NCBI RefSeq assembly: GCF_004769635.1
Contig: NZ_RQGH01000023.1
Span: 120,329 to 184,328, forward strand
DNA length: 64,000 nt
Reading direction: 5' to 3'
Source of the DNA: Leptospira jelokensis
GTDB lineage: Bacteria > Spirochaetota > Leptospiria > Leptospirales > Leptospiraceae
Shown: positions 1 to 7,254 of the stretch, in pieces
How the letters are laid out: each line of letters begins with the position of its first letter
How positions within the stretch are numbered: the stretch's first letter is position 1
The notes under the pieces: generated by a model
What the model saw: the letters and a program-made list of their open reading frames with translations, nothing else
The model's database searches: none
Told to the model about the DNA's origin: nothing
Made by a program: the position numbers and the translations under genes

Positions 1-609
1 AAAAAAGTAAAAACCTCTTCAGAAGAACTAAATTCTATTTATTCAGAGCTCAACCAAGCATTCTCAAAAGTAGAAGAGATCAACCAAATGATGTCGGAAA
101 TTGCGGACCAAACCAATTTGCTTGCATTAAATGCATCCATCGAAGCGGCACGTGCGGGTGAACATGGACGAGGATTTGCAGTTGTCGCCCAAGAAGTTGC
201 CAAACTTGCAGAAAGGTCCCAATCCAATGCCGGAACCATTGCAAAAATTGTGAAAGAGGCAGGCTTAAAAATCAACGAAGGGACACGATATTCAAAGGAA
301 GTTAAGGCCCAAGTTGAAAACCAAAATGGTGAATTGTTACGAATCGAAAGTGAAATCTTGAGCTTGGAAGGGCATGTGAACGAACAAGAAGTACTCAATT
401 TAAAATTGAGAGATACTTTTTCCGAACTCCATGTACTTTCCGAACAAATTGGTGTGATTGCACAAGAACAAATGTCTGGCAGTAAAGAAATCAACCATGC
501 CATAACTGTCATCGATGAAACCACTCAAAAATTAGCAGATTCCGTACAACTTCTCTATGAAGAGATAGGCGAAATTCATACCCAAGCCAAACAACTGCAT
601 CTCAATTAG
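1..609 (+). CDS. Methyl-accepting chemotaxis protein, C-terminal part (5' end outside window)
   Basis: The reading frame is open from the first base, so only the last ~202 residues are present. It contains the conserved hairpin tip of the chemoreceptor signalling domain (residues around [18 protein letters not shown]), followed by the hallmark [18 protein letters not shown] segment and a long helical coiled coil. By family knowledge this region binds CheA and CheW and relays ligand signals to the flagellar motor. The sensory and membrane part lies upstream of the window. A GGDEF gene follows 114 bases later on the same strand, with no clear terminator between. Confidence 0.95.
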   Translation, partial: KKVKTSSEELNSIYSELNQAFSKVEEINQMMSEIADQTNLLALNASIEAARAGEHGRGFAVVAQEVAKLAERSQSNAGTIAKIVKEAGLKINEGTRYSKEVKAQVENQNGELLRIESEILSLEGHVNEQEVLNLKLRDTFSELHVLSEQIGVIAQEQMSGSKEINHAITVIDETTQKLADSVQLLYEEIGEIHTQAKQLHLN

Positions 610-723
610 GGATTTAGATGAAATTGAATTCAGTTCTATCTTAAAACCTGTCTTTACAATTCTGAATCCCACTAGAATTTTGGGTAATTGGCAATAAATT
701 TCTTACACTAGTGTATTCAGGCA

Positions 724-1917
724 ATGTTAACATCCAAAACCTCTAACGGGCCGATGAATGGCCGCCGTATCGAAGATACGATCATGGACCTTTTAGAAGA
801 GGATCCTACAAACGAAGGAATCCTGCTTCAAAAAATCCAATCACATCATGCTCATGATGAATCACACATTTATGCAAACCTTCTCAAAGTCCTCACCTCG
901 CTTGACATACCTGAATCAGAAGCGAAAGAAATTTGGGATGAAGTGAGTGCCAATCAGACCAAACTTTCGAATTGCTTGGGACGTGAGGTTGGATTCCGAG
1001 TGGCCTTACTCGACTATTTCATCAATCATAACCAAAAAATTGAAAACCCAAAAATCATTGAAATCCGCTTATTTGCAGAAACGGAAAAACTGATTTTGGT
1101 GGATGAACTCACAAGATTGTACAATCGCAGGCATTTTGAAACTGCCTTAGTGAGAGAATTCAAACAAGCCTCAAGATACAACCAAAACCTATCCTTACTT
1201 GTCATCGACATTGATGATTTCAAAAAAATCAATGATACCTATGGCCACTTGATGGGTGATGAAATTCTGAAACAAGTTGCCGGCAAAATATCCACAAGTT
1301 TACGAATGGAAGACACTGCATGCCGAATCGGTGGAGAAGAATTTGCCATTATCTTTCCGCAGTCTAACGAAGAACAGGCGATGAAGGCTGGAGAAAAATT
1401 ATTACAAGCATGTAGAACCATTCAAATCAGTGGGAAACCCGTGACCATCAGTGGTGGGCTTGTTTCCTATCCCGATAAGGCAAAACGATGTGAAGAGATG
1501 TATGATTTAGCAGACCGAGCTTTGTATTCAGCAAAGGATTCTGGGAAAAATCAAATTGTGGCTTTTTCCAATGAAAAACGAAGCAGTTTACGTTTTGATG
1601 CCAATTTAGAATTGTATTGCGTTTTGCCTGACAAAACAATCCGTTCCATTTCGAAAAATATCTCCATCACGGGGATTGCATTTGAAACAGAAGATGATTT
1701 GAATTTAAATGATTCCATTCCCGTTGTCTTAAAGGAAGTTGATTCCCAACATGAAATCAATGCTAAAATCAAAGTGGTGCGGAAACAAAAACTGAGTGGT
1801 AAAATATTTAGTGTAGGTGCAGAGTTTGTTGAACTTTCCAGTGAATCCCAAGGCAAACTTTCTGATCTTTACTTACTACACCAATTTAAAGCGAAAGCTC
1901 CCATTGGCGTAGTATGA
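724..1917 (+). CDS. Diguanylate cyclase with C-terminal PilZ domain
   Basis: The 397-residue protein has a ~110-residue N-terminal region I cannot assign, a GGDEF domain (about 118-275) and a PilZ domain (about 280-390). The active-site motif is GGEEF near residue 203, preceded by the LTRLYNRRHF and DIDDFKKINDTYGH motifs, so the cyclase should be active and make c-di-GMP from two GTP. The PilZ part shows an R...R entry and an NISITGIAF segment, which resembles the c-di-GMP binding (D/N)xSxxG motif. A synthase carrying its own PilZ receptor suggests product sensing or autoregulation (inference). No transmembrane segment is visible, so it is probably cytoplasmic. Confidence 0.92.
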   Translation: MLTSKTSNGPMNGRRIEDTIMDLLEEDPTNEGILLQKIQSHHAHDESHIYANLLKVLTSLDIPESEAKEIWDEVSANQTKLSNCLGREVGFRVALLDYFINHNQKIENPKIIEIRLFAETEKLILVDELTRLYNRRHFETALVREFKQASRYNQNLSLLVIDIDDFKKINDTYGHLMGDEILKQVAGKISTSLRMEDTACRIGGEEFAIIFPQSNEEQAMKAGEKLLQACRTIQISGKPVTISGGLVSYPDKAKRCEEMYDLADRALYSAKDSGKNQIVAFSNEKRSSLRFDANLELYCVLPDKTIRSISKNISITGIAFETEDDLNLNDSIPVVLKEVDSQHEINAKIKVVRKQKLSGKIFSVGAEFVELSSESQGKLSDLYLLHQFKAKAPIGVV

Positions 1918-1926
1918 TACTTTTGA

Positions 1927-2277
1927 TTATGGTGTAGGCATATCCACGAGACCACCCGCATTCACCACAGCTGAGTAACCGCTATAATTCAAAATTTGTT
2001 TTGCACGTTCACTGCGTGCACCAGAACGACAATATACAATAATTTTAGATTGTTTGTTTTTCAATTGTGAAAGTTCCGAAGGTAAAACATCCACAGGAAT
2101 GTTGATTGCTCCAGGGAAATGGCCCTCAGCATATTCCGATTTAGTCCTTACATCCACAACAACCGCACCTTCTTTGATCCATTCTGACACCATTTGTTTA
2201 TCTCCTTTGGATTGAATTCGTTTCACAAAAACAAAGAGGAATCCTACGATGACTCCCACGATGATCCATGTTTTCAT
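1927..2277 (-). CDS. Membrane-anchored rhodanese-like sulfurtransferase
   Basis: The 116-residue protein has one N-terminal transmembrane helix (residues 3-19) and a single rhodanese domain. The active-site loop is CRSGARS, with the catalytic cysteine intact, so it can carry a persulfide. The start ATG has a GAGG ribosome site 5 bases upstream. It is divergent from an ETHE1-like persulfide dioxygenase and a TauE/SafE protein, and the shared intergenic region holds a CsoR/CstR-type palindrome. Known families with these three partners handle sulfide, persulfide and sulfite or thiosulfate. The exact sulfur donor cannot be read from the sequence. Confidence 0.9.
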   Translation of the reverse strand: MKTWIIVGVIVGFLFVFVKRIQSKGDKQMVSEWIKEGAVVVDVRTKSEYAEGHFPGAINIPVDVLPSELSQLKNKQSKIIVYCRSGARSERAKQILNYSGYSAVVNAGGLVDMPTP

Positions 2278-2331
2278 AATTACCTCTTTTTTCCAATTTC
2301 TCCTTGCCTTAAATTACGTCAAGAAAACTAT

Positions 2332-2347
2332 ATACCATAGGGGGTAT
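2332..2347. promoter_or_regulatory. Candidate CsoR/CstR-family operator
   Basis: The 16-base sequence ATACCATAGGGGGTAT has ATACC and GGTAT arms around a G-rich core. It matches the general form of operators bound by CsoR/CstR-type repressors (ATACCCC..GGGGTAT). It lies between the divergent rhodanese and persulfide dioxygenase genes, beside TATAGT/TATACT boxes that could serve as -10 elements. CstR regulators respond to persulfides and CsoR to copper; the neighbouring genes favour a persulfide sensor. No regulator of this family is encoded in the window. Confidence 0.6.
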
Positions 2348-2435
2348 AGTATACTACCCGAAACACTAAACTTTGGAACTCGAATGCTTAAAAATCCAGG
2401 TTGAATTCCAAAAAAAGCTGAGGTAAAAGAGTATT

Positions 2436-3149
2436 ATGGTGATTCAGAAAACGAATGATATCGAAATCAAACCACTGTATGATACTGAGTCGGGGACTTG
2501 GACATACCTACTCCTAGACAAGGAATCGAAACAATCGGTCCTGATCGACCCCGTGTTAGAAAAATTAGAACGTGACCTTTCCTACATCCAAGGTATGGGA
2601 TACGAACTAGCGGCCACCATAGAAACTCATATGCATGCAGACCACATCACTGCGGCAGGGGAATTAAGAGACAAAACAGGTTGTGATTCCTATGCACCTG
2701 AATCATCTGGAGCCATTTGTGCGACCCATTTTTTGCAAGATGGTGATACCATCCAAATTGGTAAACTCCAACTAAAGACCATTCATACCCCAGGGCATAC
2801 ACCTTGTTCCATTTCACTCGTTCTCAATGAAACGTATGTGTTTACAGGAGATGCTTTATTTGTTCGAGGTTGCGGTCGGACCGACTTCCAAGGTGGGAGT
2901 TCAGATTCTCTTTATGAATCCATAACCAAAAAGTTATTCCAATTGCCAGAAGAAACAATTGTTTTCCCTGGTCATGACTATAGAGGTTTCGTTTATTCAA
3001 CGATAGGTGAAGAAAAAAAATGGAACCCTCGGATCGCAAACAAAACCTTAGAAGAGTTTAAGTCCATCATGGATAACCTAAACCTACCTGAACCAAAAAA
3101 AATTCATGAAGCAGTGCCTGCCAATCGTGCCTGTGGGAAGGTTGTATGA
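2436..3149 (+). CDS. ETHE1-like persulfide dioxygenase (metallo-beta-lactamase fold)
   Basis: A 237-residue metallo-beta-lactamase fold protein with metal-binding HMHADH, then TPGHTPCS, GDALFVRGCGRTDF and FPGHDYRG. The GCGRTDFQ-G-S..LYESI segment is the signature of the ETHE1/Blh persulfide dioxygenase branch rather than glyoxalase II. The expected reaction is oxidation of glutathione persulfide (or a similar thiol persulfide) by O2 to sulfite. It overlaps the TauE/SafE gene by four bases (ATGA), which could then export the sulfite. The divergent rhodanese could supply or consume the persulfide. The start has a GAGG site 12 bases upstream, slightly distant. Confidence 0.88.
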   Translation: MVIQKTNDIEIKPLYDTESGTWTYLLLDKESKQSVLIDPVLEKLERDLSYIQGMGYELAATIETHMHADHITAAGELRDKTGCDSYAPESSGAICATHFLQDGDTIQIGKLQLKTIHTPGHTPCSISLVLNETYVFTGDALFVRGCGRTDFQGGSSDSLYESITKKLFQLPEETIVFPGHDYRGFVYSTIGEEKKWNPRIANKTLEEFKSIMDNLNLPEPKKIHEAVPANRACGKVV

Positions 3150-3511
3150 GTTTAGGAATTTTGTTTTTAATTTTAGGAGTTGGCGCTGGGATCTTAGGTG
3201 GACTTGTTGGGATCGGTGGAGGGATTTTACTTGTTCCTGCACTGGTATATTTTTTTGATTTTAACCAAAAATTAGCACAAGGCACAACACTTGCGGCCAT
3301 GGTTCCACCTATTGGGATTGTAGCAGCTTACATTTATTATACGAGAGGAGAAACAAATTTATTTGCTGCTGCCCTTATCAGTGTTGGTTTTATTTTAGGA
3401 AGTATTTTTGGTGCAGGGGCCGCCTCTAAAATTGACACCACTTTACTCTCTCGATTTTTTGGAATTTTTACCGTGATCGTCGGTTTAAAAATGGTTTTTT
3501 TCCCTAAATAA
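3146..3511 (+). CDS. Half-size TauE/SafE-family transporter
   Basis: Only 121 residues, about half the usual ~250 of the sulfite/organosulfonate exporter family. It starts with the typical glycine-rich first helix (GAGILGGLVGIGGGILLVPAL), followed by the QGTTLAAMVPP motif, and contains about four membrane helices. A full transporter probably requires a dimer (inference). The ATGA overlap with the persulfide dioxygenase gene suggests translational coupling and a role in removing sulfite or related sulfur products. Confidence 0.85.
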   Translation: MSLGILFLILGVGAGILGGLVGIGGGILLVPALVYFFDFNQKLAQGTTLAAMVPPIGIVAAYIYYTRGETNLFAAALISVGFILGSIFGAGAASKIDTTLLSRFFGIFTVIVGLKMVFFPK

Positions 3512-3563
3512 ATTCCCGAAAAATATGTTTGCAGAAGGATAGAGTTTCTTTTTCCATTCAATC

Positions 3564-4097
3564 GTGTTCGGTTTTTATTTTGCACTGCTATGGTTTTTGA
3601 CTCGTTTGTTGGCTTATGGAATCCAATGGCCTGAGGTTCTCACTCCCCCACTGCAATTTTTATTTTGGTGGAATTTGGTTTTCACTTCCCTTTGGTTATT
3701 TCTCATCCTCGTGGTTGTTGTGGGTTTTCTTGGAGTCTTACTCCGCATTCCCGTATTGGGCATTTTTTTACAAGGGATCAGAAACCAAGTGGCAGAGGTG
3801 GGTTGGTTTTCTTTTTTCAAAAACCGAACCTTAGTTTGGTTAACAAGTCAAACTTTGATTTTGTGTGGAACTTACTTTTTTACCTATCACCCCAACAGGG
3901 AAAACCAAGTCTTATTTTTATGTGTAACCGCTGTTTTGCTTGGCTATTGGATCAAACAAAGGTTTCACAAACCAATGGTTCAATTTTCTGGTAACAACAA
4001 AATGTTTGTATACCACAGCGGGATGCGATCCTCTGGAATTGGTAGAGAAGAGATACCTACTGAAAAAGATGTCACCCCTCATGGGGACAAAAAATAA
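3564..4097 (+). CDS. Hypothetical four-helix membrane protein
   Basis: I do not recognise this 177-residue protein. It has hydrophobic helices near residues 3-20, 25-58 (two closely spaced), 90-108 and 115-130, and a polar C-terminal tail rich in charged residues. The GTG at 3564 is the only usable start after an in-frame stop at 3540, but its ribosome site is weak (AAGGAT about 25 bases upstream). It sits between the sulfur cassette and msrA on the same strand; membership in either transcript is uncertain. Confidence 0.6.
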   Translation: MFGFYFALLWFLTRLLAYGIQWPEVLTPPLQFLFWWNLVFTSLWLFLILVVVVGFLGVLLRIPVLGIFLQGIRNQVAEVGWFSFFKNRTLVWLTSQTLILCGTYFFTYHPNRENQVLFLCVTAVLLGYWIKQRFHKPMVQFSGNNKMFVYHSGMRSSGIGREEIPTEKDVTPHGDKK

Positions 4098-4124
4098 AGT
4101 CCAACAGAAAGAAAAAACATCCAA

Positions 4125-4149
4125 TCCTTAGATCAGTTTTATCTAAGGA
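4125..4149 (+). promoter_or_regulatory. Hairpin covering the msrA ribosome binding site
   Basis: TCCTTAGAT and ATCTAAGGA form a perfect 9-base inverted repeat around a 7-base loop (CAGTTTT). The right arm contains the AAGGA Shine-Dalgarno sequence of msrA, which starts at 4152 (or the adjacent ATG at 4155). In RNA this would hide the ribosome site; as DNA it could be an operator. No U-run follows, so it is unlikely to be a terminator for the upstream gene. Confidence 0.5.
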
Positions 4150-4151
4150 AT

Positions 4152-4829
4152 ATGATGACGCGAAAATCCACCAAACAAACCAAAACCCAATTCCTCTTTG
4201 CCTTCATTTTGTTTTATGTTTCTCTATTTGGGAATTGTGGATTTGGTGCCAAAGGGAATGCGGAAACAAAACAAATCCCCCTCGTTCCCAAATCAGGTCA
4301 AAAAATGGCAGTGTTTGCAGAGGGTTGTTTTTGGTGTTCGGAACATATTTTTGAATCCATTCCAGGTGTACTTGATGTGGTTTCTGGTTATGCAGGTGGG
4401 CATACAGAAAATCCAACCTATGATTCTGTGAACACAGAGACAACGGGCCATGCGGAATCTGTACTTGTGGTGTATGATCCCACCAAAATCAATTATGAAG
4501 AACTGTGTAGGGTTTTCTTTTTATCACATGATCCAACAACCATAGACCGGCAAGGTCCGGATGTTGGTTCTTCGTATCGCTCCATCTTGTTTTACCAAAC
4601 AGAGGAAGAATTCCAAATTGCGAAACGAATCAAAATAGAAATTGAGTCCAAAAAAATTTGGGATGCTCCCATTGTTACTGAAATCAAACCAATTGCTAAG
4701 TTTTACCAAGCGGAAGGATACCATCAGGACTTTATCAAACACAACCCCAACCAGTCCTATGTGCAAGCCGTATCACTTCCAAGGTACTTTGAATTCCAAA
4801 AACGTTATGAAAAATACAAACGAAACTAA
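4152..4829 (+). CDS. msrA: Peptide methionine sulfoxide reductase MsrA, lipoprotein form
   Basis: The 225-residue protein carries the MsrA active-site motif GCFWC near residue 58 and the conserved GYAGG, TGHAE and YHQDF segments. The enzyme reduces S-methionine sulfoxide in proteins. The first ~30 residues form a basic stretch and hydrophobic helix ending LFGNC, which fits a spirochaete lipobox, so the enzyme should be exported and lipid-anchored. That is unusual, because most bacterial MsrA is cytosolic. It ends in a 4-base overlap of stop codons with the convergent HDOD gene. Two ATGs in tandem (4152, 4155) are possible starts. Confidence 0.95.
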   Translation: MMTRKSTKQTKTQFLFAFILFYVSLFGNCGFGAKGNAETKQIPLVPKSGQKMAVFAEGCFWCSEHIFESIPGVLDVVSGYAGGHTENPTYDSVNTETTGHAESVLVVYDPTKINYEELCRVFFLSHDPTTIDRQGPDVGSSYRSILFYQTEEEFQIAKRIKIEIESKKIWDAPIVTEIKPIAKFYQAEGYHQDFIKHNPNQSYVQAVSLPRYFEFQKRYEKYKRN

Positions 4830-6346
4830 TAAGAAGAAAATTGTTCTTTGATTTTCGTTCGGAAGGAATCAAACTCCGATTTCGATTGGAATTTACAAAC
4901 CTTCAATACTTCCGATGGAATCTCGGATGATTTTGCTTCTTTTGAATTGATGGCGATCATCATATCACTTAAGTAAATCGGGTAGATGATATCAGTATAA
5001 ACTTCGTCAACAAGTAATGGCCTGTGATGGTATTCCATTGCTTTTGTATAAAGGATTGGGAATCCCCATTTTTCTCCAACCATAGCACCTAACTTTGAAT
5101 GCGTGATACCTATCGCAGACTCTTCCATACTGATGGTAGAAGCAATTTCTCTTGTAGTAGAAAAGGTTTTAATTTTATTCATATGATCTTTATCAAAAGA
5201 CAATAACAGAATTTCACCAATATCATGTAACAAAGAAGCAGCGATCAAATTGCTTAGGTCTGACTTATTCATACCCATTCTTTGTCCAATTGATTTACAA
5301 TAAAAAGCCGATTCGTTGGACTTTTCCCAAATTGCGGTAAATGCAGGGAATTTATCTTCTAACATTTGCTTTGTAGCAAGACTGTATAATAATGTTTGGA
5401 GTTCTTTTAAACCAATGAGTTGGATTGCACGGTCCAAACTTTCTACCTTTCCTCCCCTTCGGAAGGCAGCCGAATTGGAAAGTTTTAATATGTTGGCAGA
5501 TAGGGCGATATCACGTTTGATCATTTCGGCAATGGTACCAATACTGGAGTTTGGTTTGTCGATGGCGTCTTGGATATCTTTAATAGATTTAGGGAATGTA
5601 GGTAGGTGGTCTATTTGAGAAACAATATGATCAATTTTTTCTAATTGGATGTTTTCTTTTGAAACTTTTGCGGGTATATCGATCATAAAAACGGTTTTGT
5701 TTTCACCCGATTCAAATTTAAACGCAGAATCCCCTAAACCGTCATTTCGTAACATCATGAGAGTCATGATAAGGCCTAAACCTGCACCTTCTTGTTCATT
5801 CGACATGTCCATAAAGGCATCTGCCAAATCATTATACGTTTTTGCTTTTGAAATCCTTTCTTTGATTCGATCCGCTTCGATCTCAGTGAGTTGCACATTA
5901 TTCATGATACGAATTCGCATCAAACTTCTATTATGTATGAAAGAAACAAAGACTCCGTAATTATTTTTTTGTAAGGACTCTTCTATCTCATCACGGTTGG
6001 CAAGATAGGTAGATTTAAATTCATTGATGATCGATTCGTATTCTTTTTCATTTGCGATATCAGTTGCATTGTTTTTAAAAAATACTCGTTTTGCATTTGC
6101 CTTTATTGCATTGGTTACCGTCTCTTTCATTGCAGCGAGAACTGAATCTCTAACAATGATTAAATCCAATTGCAATAAAAATCGATCTAAGATTTGGAAT
6201 AATGTATTTTCAACTTCATCCGTGATTTGAAAAAATTTAAAGTGAAATGGCGCATTCTCCACAATGGGATGGTTGATGTCTTCGATATTGGTGTGAAGAC
6301 CAAGTTCCCGTTTGAATTCTAATGCAACTGCTTTTGGACTCGCCAT
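4826..6346 (-). CDS. GHKL ATPase-HDOD fusion signalling protein
   Basis: The 506-residue protein joins two domains. The N-terminal half (about 60-225) resembles a histidine-kinase-type ATPase: an N-box-like EtVtNAIkANA segment and a GAGLGL glycine box. The C-terminal half (about 245-440) is an HDOD domain, with the opening LPTFP motif, SNSAAFRR, LLHDIGE and EYHHRPL. There is no H-box or receiver domain, so it is not an ordinary sensor kinase. HDOD proteins are usually signalling or regulatory modules without proven catalysis. The start has TGAGG four bases before ATG. It is preceded by two possible RNA hairpins. Confidence 0.85.
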   Translation of the reverse strand: MASPKAVALEFKRELGLHTNIEDINHPIVENAPFHFKFFQITDEVENTLFQILDRFLLQLDLIIVRDSVLAAMKETVTNAIKANAKRVFFKNNATDIANEKEYESIINEFKSTYLANRDEIEESLQKNNYGVFVSFIHNRSLMRIRIMNNVQLTEIEADRIKERISKAKTYNDLADAFMDMSNEQEGAGLGLIMTLMMLRNDGLGDSAFKFESGENKTVFMIDIPAKVSKENIQLEKIDHIVSQIDHLPTFPKSIKDIQDAIDKPNSSIGTIAEMIKRDIALSANILKLSNSAAFRRGGKVESLDRAIQLIGLKELQTLLYSLATKQMLEDKFPAFTAIWEKSNESAFYCKSIGQRMGMNKSDLSNLIAASLLHDIGEILLLSFDKDHMNKIKTFSTTREIASTISMEESAIGITHSKLGAMVGEKWGFPILYTKAMEYHHRPLLVDEVYTDIIYPIYLSDMMIAINSKEAKSSEIPSEVLKVCKFQSKSEFDSFRTKIKEQFSSY

Positions 6347-6355
6347 AAAACCTCA

Positions 6356-6422
6356 TTGATTCATCTGAGGGGAAATCCCTAATCAATTTTATTGGATGGT
6401 TCCTCTCAAGGCACCATCCAAT
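6356..6422 (-). promoter_or_regulatory. Tandem hairpins in the leader of the GHKL-HDOD gene
   Basis: Two inverted repeats lie just before the start at 6346. The outer one is ATTGGATGGT (6391-6400) with ACCATCCAAT (6413-6422), ten perfect pairs, extendable by CC/GG after one mismatch to a 6-base loop. The inner one pairs TTGATT (6356-6361) with AATCAA (6381-6386) and encloses AGGGGAAATCCCT. The inner stem ends just beside the TGAGG ribosome site. Neither is followed by a T-run on either strand, so a cis-regulatory leader or protein operator is more likely than a terminator. Confidence 0.45.
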
Positions 6423-6541
6423 GCCATGATTTAAGAATTGCAAGCGTTTAACAGGAAAAAGATGGGGGAAGAAATTTTGTGACAAGTACTGAAAAAATCA
6501 TTCGGTTTTTCACTAAATTCGCCACAAATTTGTACAAGATT

Positions 6542-7165
6542 TTAGAAGATTTTAAGTTTTGGTAATCCTAAGTTGAATCGAACTGCGACCAATCGGATGC
6601 AGACAACAAGACTCGCTGATACAATTAAATTTAAATTCGCTTGGCATTCCCATTCATTTAAAACCAGATACAAAACAGATCCCGCCAAACACGCAGTAGC
6701 GTATATCTCTTTCCGAAAGATAAATGGCACTTCATTCATAAGTGTATCTCGGATGACTCCACCAAAAATCGCTGAGATCATACCAAGTAATGCGGATGCA
6801 AATGCATTCACTCCATGGTCAAGTGCGATCCTTGTGCCAAGTACGGTATAAATTCCAATCCCCAAAGTATCAAATAAGAAGAGTTCGTTCCGTAGTTTTG
6901 TAACAACCTTAGGCAATAAAATCACGAGTAAAAAACCCACAAAGATAGCCCATAAAATGTTTTCATCTTTTACCCAAGAAACGGGGTAATTGCCAAGAGT
7001 GATGTCCCGGAGTGTACCCCCACCGATGGCTGTGATGAACCCCGTAAAAAAGACACTAAATACATCGTGGTGGTGTTCCTTGTGTTCGAGGGCGGCTGTT
7101 GCTCCTGAGATGGTAAATACCATGATCCCGGCAAGGCCAATGTAGTAAGAAAAGCTAAATTCCAT
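6542..7165 (-). CDS. TRIC/UPF0126-family membrane channel-like protein
   Basis: The 207-residue protein has about seven membrane helices arranged as two related halves, each with the family glycine-rich motif (GGGTLRD and GGVIRD). Prokaryotic members form trimeric cation channels, and the E. coli member YicG has been linked to glycine uptake; substrate here is unknown. Downstream lies a 195-base gap holding the HDOD leader hairpins and an A/T-rich inverted repeat at 6490-6512. Confidence 0.88.
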   Translation of the reverse strand: MEFSFSYYIGLAGIMVFTISGATAALEHKEHHHDVFSVFFTGFITAIGGGTLRDITLGNYPVSWVKDENILWAIFVGFLLVILLPKVVTKLRNELFLFDTLGIGIYTVLGTRIALDHGVNAFASALLGMISAIFGGVIRDTLMNEVPFIFRKEIYATACLAGSVLYLVLNEWECQANLNLIVSASLVVCIRLVAVRFNLGLPKLKIF

Positions 7166-7254
7166 GTGTTTTTTCTGATTTTCTCCGATTCATTGGAAAG
7201 AAACTGACAAGAAAGTCCCCCTTCCCTTGTTATCATAAGTAGAGAGTTCTCCCT

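Noticed and set aside
6490..6512. A/T-rich inverted repeat (TGAAAAA/TTTTTCA) after the TRIC-like gene
   Set aside because: Weak A/T stem with no clear U-run on the needed side; not called as terminator.
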